A stretch of DNA of 18,825 nt from an uncultured Prevotella sp. (GTDB lineage Bacteria > Bacteroidota > Bacteroidia > Bacteroidales > Bacteroidaceae), in NCBI GenBank assembly GCA_947095945.1, contig CAMUQM010000015.1, positions 1 through 18,825 on the forward strand, read 5' to 3'. Under the pieces are notes generated by a model. It was not told where the DNA came from. It saw only the letters and a program-made list of their open reading frames with translations, and ran no database searches. Every line of letters starts with the position of its first letter. Position 1 is the stretch's first letter. Made by a program: the position numbers and the translations under genes. Shown in pieces: positions 7,180 through 14,010 of the stretch.

Positions 7180-8055
7180 ATGAGAAAATGTAGAAAGACA
7201 AAGGCTTTTACGGCTTTGTTACTTATCGCCTTGAGTATGAGTCTTCTGGCTGCTTGTTGTGCACCCGGGGTCCGGAAGGCTCCCACAGCATCTCAAGTTG
7301 AGGATACATCTGCTGTTCAAGAGAATAAAACCTTGAAGGCGGAAGATGTCTCTAACGAGAATGTGATGATGGATACGGTCTATGGAGACTGGCATGTTCG
7401 GATTGACACAGTTGATAGTAAGACTAAGGTGAAGAATTCTGATGAGTTTGTGAAGAAGCTACTTGTTAGTATTTCAAAAGGTGGTAAAGTCTTGTTTGAT
7501 AAGAAGGTTTTTACTCGAGAAGACATTTGTAAATGTGCGGATGAGGAATTTCAGGTTTATGCTGCTTTAGTTTCCGACATAACTAACACTTCTGTTTATT
7601 TGCCACTTTCTATCTGTTATCCAGAAACAGATGATGGTTTTACCTTCTTGTTGGCGTTGTCTAAAGATGGAAGTAGTAAGGTTTATCCTGTTCCTATGGC
7701 GTGGGACGAGTCAGACATGGTAACAGATTTTTATGTAAGGTACATCCACGAGTGTCAGCAGAAACCTGTAGATAAGGCTTCACTATTGAAACTTGCTCGT
7801 GACTATGGCTCACCTGCGTTCGTAGAACAGCTGACAAAGGGAGGGACACAGATTGTCTTTCCTGCAAAGGTGCTTGCTCGAAAGAATATGAAAGTAGTTC
7901 CAGAAGCTGAACTTGTGAAGGGTGGATGTCTGGTAAGATTCTCTACTTCATACGATAATACCCAGCCTTTTGATTCAATGCGTGTAGAGTTGAAGAAGCG
8001 TTCAGTGAAGAAAGATTACGATTATGAGTATATGATAGATAAGGTGATTCACTAA
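7180..8055 (+). CDS. Putative lipoprotein, possibly DUF4738-like
   Basis: This is a 291-residue exported protein. A basic start (MRKCRKTK) and a hydrophobic core (9-25) end in the lipobox LAAC, so acylation at C26 is expected, with a second cysteine at C27. After about 30 residues of linker comes a folded region opening with MDTVYGDWHVRIDTVDSK. This looks to me like the Bacteroidota DUF4738 family, but I place that from memory only. No catalytic motif is evident. The absence of an acidic stretch right after C26 gives no clear export signal to the outer surface, so an inner-leaflet or periplasm-facing site is as likely. It is transcribed alone, from its own promoter to a terminator shared with the opposing gene. 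Confidence 0.75.
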   Translation: MRKCRKTKAFTALLLIALSMSLLAACCAPGVRKAPTASQVEDTSAVQENKTLKAEDVSNENVMMDTVYGDWHVRIDTVDSKTKVKNSDEFVKKLLVSISKGGKVLFDKKVFTREDICKCADEEFQVYAALVSDITNTSVYLPLSICYPETDDGFTFLLALSKDGSSKVYPVPMAWDESDMVTDFYVRYIHECQQKPVDKASLLKLARDYGSPAFVEQLTKGGTQIVFPAKVLARKNMKVVPEAELVKGGCLVRFSTSYDNTQPFDSMRVELKKRSVKKDYDYEYMIDKVIH

Positions 8056-8062
8056 ATTCTCA

Positions 8063-8111
8063 GTGTTTGTAAACACAAAGCAGGGGCGCACAATACGTAC
8101 GTCCCTGCTTT
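8063..8111. terminator. Bidirectional terminator between convergent genes
   Basis: Hairpin AAAGCAGGGGCG (8077-8088) with CGTCCCTGCTTT (8100-8111) is followed by TTTTGTTG on the plus strand and by TTTGTG on the minus strand. Just before it GTGTTT (8063-8068) and AAACAC (8071-8076) form a second short stem. It sits between the lipoprotein stop and the stop of the opposing gene. Confidence 0.75.
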
Positions 8112-8130
8112 TGTTGTATTAGAATCGCAG

Positions 8131-8757
8131 TTAGAAAGCCCAACCAAAAGCAAGATATGGGCGGAATGTCACTTTTCTACTGGTGTCTTTAGAGAAAGTA
8201 AAGGCTGGTGTGATACCTGCACGGAACAAGAAACCCTTGTTCGATACGTGGCGGTAACCTATGTTTCCAAAGAAATAGTGGTCGAAAGTGTTACGACTTT
8301 CTCTGTAACCAAGCATTGTCTTGATACCATTATCCGTTTGATATTGACCGATTGCGTGCTTCTGCTGCTCGGCTGTCAAGGAAGAAGCTGGGCCATTTAC
8401 AAGCTCAATCGTTGTTTCGTGTACGTTATATATACCCAAGCCAGTACCTAAGCCGAGTTCAAGATTATTCTTCTGACTACCAAAGAGATAGTTTACTTCA
8501 AGTGGTACTACATAGCCACGGACATCTGAGCCCCGTTCAAATAAGCCGGAATTTTTTCCATAAGCAAAACTCAATCCTGCTCTCCAGCCAAAACGTGTGT
8601 GGTCGTTGAAACGTGCATCGTAATTGATACCTGCAAGGTTTGATGGACCCAACAGTTCCAAGTAAACAGCTTTGTTCTTTTCCAATCCATTAGACTCCTG
8701 TGCCATAGCTGCTGTTTGTAAGCTGAGAAACAGTGCAAAAATCAGTAATTTTTTCAT
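8131..8757 (-). CDS. Small outer-membrane beta-barrel protein (hypothetical)
   Basis: This is a 208-residue secreted protein. A signal peptide is clear: MKK, a hydrophobic stretch, then cleavage after AMA19 before Q20. The mature part alternates hydrophobic and polar residues with many aromatic and glycine residues (for example FGWRAGLSFAYGK, LELGLGTGLGIYNV, YFFGNIGYRHVS, FLFRAGITPAFTFS) and ends RPYLAFGWAF. A terminal phenylalanine after an amphipathic strand is the usual C-terminal signal of outer-membrane barrels, and length fits an eight-strand barrel. No specific function can be assigned. It stands alone, convergent with the lipoprotein. Confidence 0.75.
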   Translation of the reverse strand: MKKLLIFALFLSLQTAAMAQESNGLEKNKAVYLELLGPSNLAGINYDARFNDHTRFGWRAGLSFAYGKNSGLFERGSDVRGYVVPLEVNYLFGSQKNNLELGLGTGLGIYNVHETTIELVNGPASSLTAEQQKHAIGQYQTDNGIKTMLGYRESRNTFDHYFFGNIGYRHVSNKGFLFRAGITPAFTFSKDTSRKVTFRPYLAFGWAF

Positions 8758-8785
8758 TAGTTTAGTTGTTTATTGAAATCAGTCG

Positions 8786-8793
8786 CAAAGGTA
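8786..8793 (-). promoter_or_regulatory. Predicted promoter -7 box of the barrel gene
   Basis: TACCTTTG on the minus strand (complement of CAAAGGTA), about 29 nt before the ATG. The -33 position is in an A/T run with no clear TTTG. Confidence 0.5.
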
Positions 8794-9287
8794 TAAAAAA
8801 AAAGAAAAATGATGAATAAAAGTTTGAGATTTTCAAGAAGTGTGATAAGTATGTAATCGTAGGGGAGCCTTTTATGGGAGTAAGATTATTAGATTGTAAT
8901 GTTTTAGGCTGTGTGTTTTGTAATATATTTTCACATGCTCAATTAAAATACATAATCGTCCCTTAAATACAAAGCTATGGTAGACACTGAGGCATCGCGG
9001 TGCGTAGAGCAACGGAGGCTATCTACAAATAGAGTTTTTGTTTGCAAGATTTATGAAAAGCCTTAATCACCAAAGCTATCAGCAACACGTACATTACGTC
9101 TCTGGCGCTCTTTGTGCCATGGGCACCTCCGTGATATTGTCTTTACTGATTTCACCTCTGTCCAATCTATTTCTCCGTCTGTCTTATATATAATAGGCTT
9201 ACTTTATTATTCTATACTTCGGAGGGACTGAATTTGGTTCTACCATTAAAAATCTACTCGTACTATATGACAAACATCCAAGAGAAG
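8794..9287. other. Non-coding spacer with gene remnant
   Basis: About 500 nt without an intact gene. It includes a frameshifted short reading frame (9063-9246) with a small hairpin inside it (GTGCC 9114-9118, GGCAC 9122-9126). The part at 8800-9000 is AT-rich and featureless to my eye. I found no terminal inverted repeats or target duplications. Confidence 0.5.
9063..9246 (-). pseudogene. Frameshifted short reading frame, unknown family
   Basis: On the minus strand ATG at 9244-9246 opens MVEPNSVPPKYRIIK and stops at once (TAA, 9199-9201). In the next frame a 46-codon stretch runs from 9203 to a stop at 9063-9065. It starts SKPIIYKTDGEIDWTEVKSV and later contains RRCPWHKERQRRNVRVADS. Removing one T near 9199-9202 would join both into a protein of about 60 residues. 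The composition (charged, one C, two W, no low complexity) looks like real coding sequence, perhaps the decayed end of a transposase or DNA-binding protein. I do not recognise the family. The alternative is chance, or a dispersed non-coding repeat. Confidence 0.4.
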
Positions 9288-9331
9288 AAAAAATTAAGGT
9301 GTATCAAATTTGACATTTGACACACCTTAAT
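9288..9331 (-). terminator. Intrinsic terminator of the fimbrillin operon
   Basis: ATTAAGGTGT (9293-9302) and ACACCTTAAT (9322-9331) pair perfectly. The stem continues inward after one mismatch with TCAAA (9304-9308) and TTTGA (9316-9320). On the minus strand a run of T (complement of 9288-9293) follows directly. Confidence 0.85.
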
Positions 9332-9352
9332 CTAAGATACTATAATATTATA

Positions 9353-10915
9353 TTATTGGGGCCACAAGCAATGCGCATTTGCTCGACCACCATAACCAGC
9401 AGCCACCTTACCTTTCTCAATAAGAAGATTATACGCAACTAAATTGGTATAAGGACGTGCCGTACTTGACCAGTAATATGCCCTGCTTCCAACATCTTTT
9501 AATTGTCCGTTCTGCCCACTTTGAATGTATAATCCTACAGCTGGGAAGTATATATAATTAGACAAATTAGCAGGTTTACCATACGTAATGGTTGTATTAC
9601 TTATAGCATAAGTATTAAAACTATTATTGTCACCATTTGTGTAATTTTTCCGATCAGGTGCGGCATCTTTAAGATTCTGCAAGGTCTTGTTTTGATCTGC
9701 AGCAATGACACTGCCTTTCTTCAGCCACATACCGCCTGCATATAAATGCTTCGTAATTGACCATATAGAGGAATCCCAATGAGGGTCTCCATACTGAACA
9801 TACCATCGAATCTCATTAGCATTAGGACAATTAGCTGCCGAATGTGATGCAGCAGTTGGGTGATTAGCAGTATTAAACCATCGTAAATCAGTATCCAATT
9901 TTGGATAATTGCTACTTATCGCATCATTGACGGTAAGTTGATCATTTTCATAACCTTTCCATACATGCTGACCTTCAGTTGCATCCCACATATAATATAT
10001 ATCGCTTGAGTAGTGAGGAACTGTCAAATCTGCTGCAACTTTCTTGTTCTTTCCCTCGTGGAAAGTAAGTTCACCATAATTCTTTGTTACAGTTCCCTTA
10101 ACCAATGTCTTTTGGTCATAGAGTCTGTATTCCACTGTGAAATTGTGATAAGTACCAGGAGCAAGAACCATTATTGCAGCATTTTTAGCATAAGCTGAAC
10201 TGGTAGGAATAGGGAAACCATTCGTATCACCACCATTCAGTTTAAGTGTAATGCTCGTTTTAGGATCACTTACAGAAGTACGTTTAAGTCCATTATCATC
10301 AAAGTCAAACTTTCCAGCAAGAACTTCGTCGGCAGTTACTGTTATTTGTGTAACCTTTACATCTTCTGCAAATTCATGGCTGTAATAAGGTATGAACGTA
10401 ATGTATGATGCTTTGTGAGAAAGTGTAAATTCATACTTCCCATCAGCACCTTTTGTAGCCGTTGCTGTACCACAATCACCATCCGTACCAATGTGTGAGC
10501 CATCATTAGGGGTAGCCTGCTCCTGTTCTGACTTTATTGTTACCTTATCGCCTGTATTATTTCCCTTTCCCGTATAACGTACGGAATAACTCTGTTCGTT
10601 GTATGCACCAGTAAAGTAGAACTTGGCAGTAGCAGCCTTGCCTGTAATGTCATCATCAGAACTTTGAACCAAAGATGCAGCATTTTTAATCCACAATTTG
10701 TCTCCTTGTGTCCAATAAAAGTCTATACCAGAACCACTATATACACCCATGGTTCGGGTTGAAGCCTCCTCCTTTACTGCAAACTCTGTCATTCCTGCAG
10801 GTGTTCCTTTCTGCTTTCCATTATTCTCTTGTGCAGTGTCGTCATTAGAACAACTTGCTAATGTAAATAGGGCTAAAACTGGCAAAGCCCACAAATTTTG
10901 ATATTTCATTTTCAT
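9353..10915 (-). CDS. Fimbrillin-family lipoprotein with lectin-like C-terminal domain
   Basis: This is a 520-residue surface lipoprotein. The signal peptide MKMKYQNLWALPVLALFTLA leads to lipobox LASC with C22, then SNDD, an acidic stretch that fits surface export. Residues 40-300 look like a Mfa-like fimbrillin domain (TEFAVKEEASTRTM, FYWTQGDKLWI, YEFTLSHKASYITFIPY, IMVLAPGTY). Residues 305-520 look like the FISUMP/C-type-lectin-like module of Bacteroidota surface proteins, with NEIRWYVQYGDPHWD at 367-381 and YYWSSTARP around 480-488. I chose ATG 10915; a TTG at 10948 overlaps the upstream stop and would add an atypical leader. It probably serves as an adhesin or fimbrial tip/anchor component. 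No other fimbrial genes lie beside it. It is 29 nt after the 65-residue peptide gene and ends at a strong terminator. Confidence 0.82.
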   Translation of the reverse strand: MKMKYQNLWALPVLALFTLASCSNDDTAQENNGKQKGTPAGMTEFAVKEEASTRTMGVYSGSGIDFYWTQGDKLWIKNAASLVQSSDDDITGKAATAKFYFTGAYNEQSYSVRYTGKGNNTGDKVTIKSEQEQATPNDGSHIGTDGDCGTATATKGADGKYEFTLSHKASYITFIPYYSHEFAEDVKVTQITVTADEVLAGKFDFDDNGLKRTSVSDPKTSITLKLNGGDTNGFPIPTSSAYAKNAAIMVLAPGTYHNFTVEYRLYDQKTLVKGTVTKNYGELTFHEGKNKKVAADLTVPHYSSDIYYMWDATEGQHVWKGYENDQLTVNDAISSNYPKLDTDLRWFNTANHPTAASHSAANCPNANEIRWYVQYGDPHWDSSIWSITKHLYAGGMWLKKGSVIAADQNKTLQNLKDAAPDRKNYTNGDNNSFNTYAISNTTITYGKPANLSNYIYFPAVGLYIQSGQNGQLKDVGSRAYYWSSTARPYTNLVAYNLLIEKGKVAAGYGGRANAHCLWPQ

Positions 10916-10944
10916 TTTGCTTTGTCTTAATTTACTTCTTATTT

Positions 10945-11142
10945 TCAATTCTCATCAAACTCACTTACGCAATTATATTCTTCATCGCTAAAGAAGTTAA
11001 AACCCTTTGCTGTCAGCGTTTCGTCATCATCTGCAGAATAGTGTCCGCCTGATGCAGAAATATTCATAATACACTCTTTTTCACTTATAACTACAAATGT
11101 AGTCAAGGGCTTAATATAAGCTTTCTCTTGTTTTTGATTCAT
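10945..11142 (-). CDS. Small acidic protein ahead of the fimbrillin (unknown function)
   Basis: This is a 65-residue protein without signal peptide or membrane segment. It begins MNQKQEKAYIKPLTTFVVIS, continues EKECIMNISASGGHYSADDD and ends with an acidic, aromatic tail (AKGFNFFSDEEYN, then EFDEN). The layout Y-I-x-P, hydrophobic residues, E, then a Met-Asn/Ser-Gly step resembles many short Bacteroidota ORFs found beside surface lipoprotein genes, and superficially a leader-plus-core precursor peptide, but I see no modifying enzyme nearby. It is the first full gene of a two-gene operon with the fimbrillin lipoprotein, 29 nt upstream of it. A regulatory or secretion-helper role is possible but is only a guess. 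Confidence 0.65.
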   Translation of the reverse strand: MNQKQEKAYIKPLTTFVVISEKECIMNISASGGHYSADDDETLTAKGFNFFSDEEYNCVSEFDEN

Positions 11143-11242
11143 ATTGCAAAATTTAATTAATGATTAATAACTTAATTAGGTAAACTAATTTTAATCACTT
11201 ACTTAATATAGTTGTTTTTTTGTTTATAAACTTATATAATTC

Positions 11243-11297
11243 TAAGTAAGAGTACGAAGAAATAACACAGGAAACTCCTATAAACTCTTTACTTACT
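11243..11297 (-). ncRNA. Stem-loop in the fimbrillin leader
   Basis: TAAGTAAGAGT at 11243-11253 pairs with ACTCTTTACTTA starting at 11284, with one bulged base. Inside it AGGA (11269-11272) pairs with TCCT (11276-11279). The fold is predicted by eye for the minus-strand transcript; a regulatory function is inferred only from its place in the leader. Confidence 0.4.
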
Positions 11298-11433
11298 GGG
11301 GAAAAGTTAACCTGAAAGCAGTGTGAGAGTATACAACTATTGGATTTACCAAATAATTAATTCACTACTATCTTTTTCTTATTTTGATATATTAAAGAAT
11401 TGAGTGTAGTAACGAATGTATTTACATCATTTA

Positions 11434-11487
11434 TTATACAAAGTCGAAAACATTAGGTTCATCGAAATTCTTTGCTTGTAACATCAT
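11434..11487 (-). CDS. Possible 17-codon upstream ORF in the fimbrillin leader
   Basis: ATG ATG (11482-11487) opens MMLQAKNFDEPNVFDFV and stops at TAA 11434-11436. It would be the first ORF on the transcript, about 25 nt after the predicted start point, a typical distance for this window. Its LQAKNFDE resembles the LTAKGFNFF...DEE tail of the 65-residue protein encoded downstream, so it may be the remnant of a duplicated small gene or a translated leader. The length is too short to exclude chance. Confidence 0.3.
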   Translation of the reverse strand: MMLQAKNFDEPNVFDFV

Positions 11488-11518
11488 TGTTAATAAGTTA
11501 ATCCTTACTCAACGGGTG

Positions 11519-11549
11519 CAAAGGTAATAAAAAATATTGGAATGCCGAA
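11519..11549 (-). promoter_or_regulatory. Predicted promoter of the fimbrillin operon
   Basis: On the minus strand TACCTTTG (complement of 11519-11526) follows TTCG (complement of 11546-11549) by 19 nt: a perfect -7 box and a 3-of-4 match to the -33 box. Confidence 0.5.
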
Positions 11550-11697
11550 AACAAAAAAAGAAAAAGTATCTAAGGCTCACCTCTGTTCCTCTACAAATCA
11601 ACTGTCACTGCCTAATGGGAAGTTGTGGAAAGAGAGTAAAATGTATAGACTGTTATCCTACGCTTCGCAGCAGAAAGAGTTAAGTAAAAGTCGGTAC

Positions 11698-12435
11698 TTA
11701 ATACTTGGGGAAATGATTTAGGAACTGTTCCCAATTATCAGCAAACTCACGGATTGTTGGGAAAAGGATGTCGGCACCTTCATTCAAAAGAACTGAATCA
11801 TCCAATGGACCGCTATTGATTGCCACCGTATAGCAGCCTGCCGCCGCACCAGCATGAACACCGAGTGGTGCATTTTCAACGACGATACCCTCTGTTGGTA
11901 GATAATTACCAGCCTTTTGCAATCCCATCAGATAAGGATCAGGGTTCGGCTTACCACGTTTCACATCGTAAGCCGTTGTTATCTGGTCTGTAGAAACGAA
12001 GTCGCCAAAGTCACGGGTGACACGCTCAATCAGCGGAAGTTGTGCACTTCCCGTCACAATACCAATCTTTAATCCGCTCGCCTTAATCTTTTGCATAAGG
12101 TCTATCACTCCATCAAACACCTTTGCTTCTGGCATTTCATGAAAGTAAGCAGCCTTCACATCATACATCCGCTGTGCTTTCTCCTCACTTAGCTCCTTAC
12201 CGAGTTGCGCCTTAGCATACTTACGAATAGTATCAACACCACGCGCTCCTTCTGTTGCATATGAATCTTCGAGCGTAAAATGAATACCGAATTCCTTCAT
12301 AGCACGCTGCCACGCAACACCATGATTGGGCATTGAATCATAAAGAACACCGTCCATATCAAAGAGAACGACTTGAGGAACTCTCAAAGAAGTCCCTCCG
12401 AGAGAGGAAATGTTTTGCTGAGATTGAGACGACAT
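11698..12435 (-). CDS. HAD-superfamily phosphatase / beta-phosphoglucomutase-like protein
   Basis: This is a 245-residue cytosolic HAD hydrolase of subfamily IA. Motif I is FDMDGVLYDS with nucleophile D26 and acid/base D28, motif II is IVTGS (T128), motif III lysine is K162 in RGKPNPDPY, and motif IV is VVENAPLGV (E187, N188), where many relatives have an Asp at the second place. The cap domain between 30 and 105 is helical. Such proteins act on small sugar phosphates or phosphoglycolate; a beta-phosphoglucomutase-like or sugar phosphatase role would suit its place behind pgi, but substrate cannot be read from sequence. I chose ATG 12435 (MSSQSQQN); the longer TTG start at 12474 lies inside a perfect hairpin. 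The extra 20 residues before the fold are not conserved-looking. Confidence 0.85.
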   Translation of the reverse strand: MSSQSQQNISSLGGTSLRVPQVVLFDMDGVLYDSMPNHGVAWQRAMKEFGIHFTLEDSYATEGARGVDTIRKYAKAQLGKELSEEKAQRMYDVKAAYFHEMPEAKVFDGVIDLMQKIKASGLKIGIVTGSAQLPLIERVTRDFGDFVSTDQITTAYDVKRGKPNPDPYLMGLQKAGNYLPTEGIVVENAPLGVHAGAAAGCYTVAINSGPLDDSVLLNEGADILFPTIREFADNWEQFLNHFPKY

Positions 12436-12465
12436 AGCTATTTTCTTCACCTTATTATATATTAT

Positions 12466-12505
12466 TATCCTCAAGTCCCTCAGCTATGTGAAGAACTTGA
12501 GGATA
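12466..12505 (-). promoter_or_regulatory. Perfect inverted repeat before the HAD gene
   Basis: TATCCTCAAGT (12466-12476) and ACTTGAGGATA (12495-12505) are perfect 11-nt complements around an 18-nt loop, ending 30 nt before the ATG. No T-run follows. It could be an operator for a dimeric regulator, a leader hairpin or an mRNA-processing site in the pgi-HAD gap. Confidence 0.45.
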
Positions 12506-12582
12506 CATTAAGAATATTATAAAATAGTATTCCCCCCTTGAAACCTACCCACACCACCTTTAACTAAATTCAGCTAAGTACT

Positions 12583-12650
12583 CCTCCCCTTTCGGGGAGG
12601 TTGGGTGGGGCTTCCCTCCCCTCCTTTGGAGGGGTTGGGGGAGGTTCTTA
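12583..12650 (-). repeat. GC-rich palindromic repeat, copies 3 and 4 in tandem
   Basis: Copy 3: CCTCCCC (12583-12589), TTTC, GGGGAGG (12594-12600), then TTGGGTGGGGCTT. Copy 4: CCCCTCC (12618-12624), TTT, GGAGGGG (12628-12634), then TTGGGGGAGGTTCTTA, which runs into the pgi stop codon. Same orientation and same stop-codon junction as copy 2 behind frr. There is no T-run after the hairpins on the pgi strand. Confidence 0.85.
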
Positions 12651-14003
12651 TTCCTTAGTTAATCTTTCCTGAATAGCTTTGCTCTCAGCCTCGTAACCCG
12701 GCTTATTGAGAAGAGCAAACATATTCTTCTTGTAAGCCTCAACACCCGGCTGATTGAAAGGATTCACTTCCTGAATAAGACCGCTAATACCGCAAGCCTT
12801 CTCAAAGAAGTAGATAAGCTGACCAAGGTAATACTCGTTCAATGTTGGAACGCTGATACGGATGTTAGGAACACCACCATCAACGTGAGCCAAACGAGTA
12901 CCAAGCTCTGCCATCTTGTTCACCTCATCAACACGCTTACCCGCGAGGAAGTTCAAGCCATCAAGATTTTCCTCATCATGTGGGAAGAGTACCTTAGCGT
13001 TAGGCTCCTCAACAGAGATTACGGTCTCGAAGATTGAACGCTCACCTTCCTGAATCCACTGACCCATTGAGTGAAGATCGGTTGTGAAGTCACAAGCAGC
13101 TGGGAAGATACCCTTGCGGTCCTTACCCTCGCTCTCTCCGTAGAGCTGCTTCCACCACTCAGCAAAGAAGTGGAGCTTTGGCTGGAAGTTAGCAACAATC
13201 TCTATCTTCTTGCCTGCCTCAGAGTAAAGCCCCTGACGAACAGCAGCATAACGAGCAGCAATATTATTTGCAAAAGGAACGTCAACAGATGTCTCTTTCT
13301 CCATTACCTGTGCACCTTCAACAAGCTTCTGTACGTTGAAACCTGCAACTGCGATTGGCAGCAAACCTACTGGAGTAAGTACTGAAAAACGACCACCAAC
13401 ATTATCAGGAATGATGAATGTCTTGTAACCTTCCTTAGTTGCGGCAGCACGTGCAGCGCCCTTATGCTCATCAGTGATAGCAACAATCACATCCTTCGCT
13501 GCCTCCTTGCCTAACTGATCCTCACACTGCTTCTTCAAAAGACGGAATGCGAGTGCTGTCTCTGTTGTTGTACCAGACTTAGAAATATTGATAACACCAA
13601 ACTTCTTATCCTTGAGATAGTCTGTCAACTCAGCGAGATAATCCTCACCAATATTGTTACCTGCAAAGAGAATCGTTGGGTTCTTCTTGTCATTTACAAG
13701 CCAAGCAAAGCTGTTACCCAAAGCTTCAATGACAGCACGAGCACCGAGGTAAGAACCACCGATACCAGCAACGACAACCACCTCACACTTCTCACGGAGC
13801 GTGTTAGCAACTGCCTGAATCTCTGCAAGGAACGCTGGGGTAATGCTCGATGGCAAATGCAACCAACCAAGGAAGTCATTACCGGGGCAAGTAGCTTTCT
13901 CCAAAGCGTCCTGAGCTGCAGCAACGTGAGGAGCATAAGCCTCTACTGCGCCCGGATTCAAGAACTGGGCGGCTTTCGTGATGTCTAACTTAATACTTTC
14001 CAT
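12648..14003 (-). CDS. pgi: Glucose-6-phosphate isomerase
   Basis: PGI interconverts glucose 6-phosphate and fructose 6-phosphate in the cytosol. The 451-residue length is that of the shorter bacterial type. Motifs run in order: GIGGSYLG (80-87), the phosphate-binding SKSGTTTET (141-149), the signature GGRFSVLTPVGLLP (203-216), EWWKQLYGESEGK (282-294) with the likely catalytic base E290, then H311 and, in EAYKKNMF, K425. All expected active-site residues are present. The start ATG lies 7 nt after the gpsA stop, so gpsA and pgi are almost certainly co-transcribed. The stop codon is fused to a palindromic repeat. Confidence 0.98.
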   Translation of the reverse strand: MESIKLDITKAAQFLNPGAVEAYAPHVAAAQDALEKATCPGNDFLGWLHLPSSITPAFLAEIQAVANTLREKCEVVVVAGIGGSYLGARAVIEALGNSFAWLVNDKKNPTILFAGNNIGEDYLAELTDYLKDKKFGVINISKSGTTTETALAFRLLKKQCEDQLGKEAAKDVIVAITDEHKGAARAAATKEGYKTFIIPDNVGGRFSVLTPVGLLPIAVAGFNVQKLVEGAQVMEKETSVDVPFANNIAARYAAVRQGLYSEAGKKIEIVANFQPKLHFFAEWWKQLYGESEGKDRKGIFPAACDFTTDLHSMGQWIQEGERSIFETVISVEEPNAKVLFPHDEENLDGLNFLAGKRVDEVNKMAELGTRLAHVDGGVPNIRISVPTLNEYYLGQLIYFFEKACGISGLIQEVNPFNQPGVEAYKKNMFALLNKPGYEAESKAIQERLTKE

Positions 14004-14010
14004 ATTCTGT

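Larger units (their letters stand above)
11143..11526 (-). promoter_or_regulatory. Long structured leader of the fimbrillin operon
   Basis: From the predicted -7 box at 11519-11526 to the ATG at 11142 lie about 370 nt, far more than the 5-45 nt leaders predicted for other genes here. The leader contains a 17-codon ORF (11434-11487), a stem-loop (11243-11297) and a palindrome GTTTATAAAC (11222-11231 region). No invertible-promoter arms or T-run attenuator were found. Confidence 0.5.

Noticed and set aside
8758..9352. Intact insertion sequence around the broken reading frame
   Set aside because: No terminal inverted repeats, target duplication or transposase-sized frame could be seen.
10916..10948. 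TTG start of the fimbrillin lipoprotein overlapping the upstream stop
   Set aside because: It would add 11 basic residues before a normal lipoprotein signal peptide. ATG 10915 is the better start.
11143..11697. Invertible promoter controlling the fimbrillin operon
   Set aside because: Phase-variable promoters are known in Bacteroidota surface loci, but I found no long inverted arms on both sides of the promoter and no recombinase gene nearby.
12436..12474. TTG start of the HAD gene
   Set aside because: It lies in an arm of a perfect inverted repeat, and the added residues do not resemble the family. ATG 12435 is preferred.
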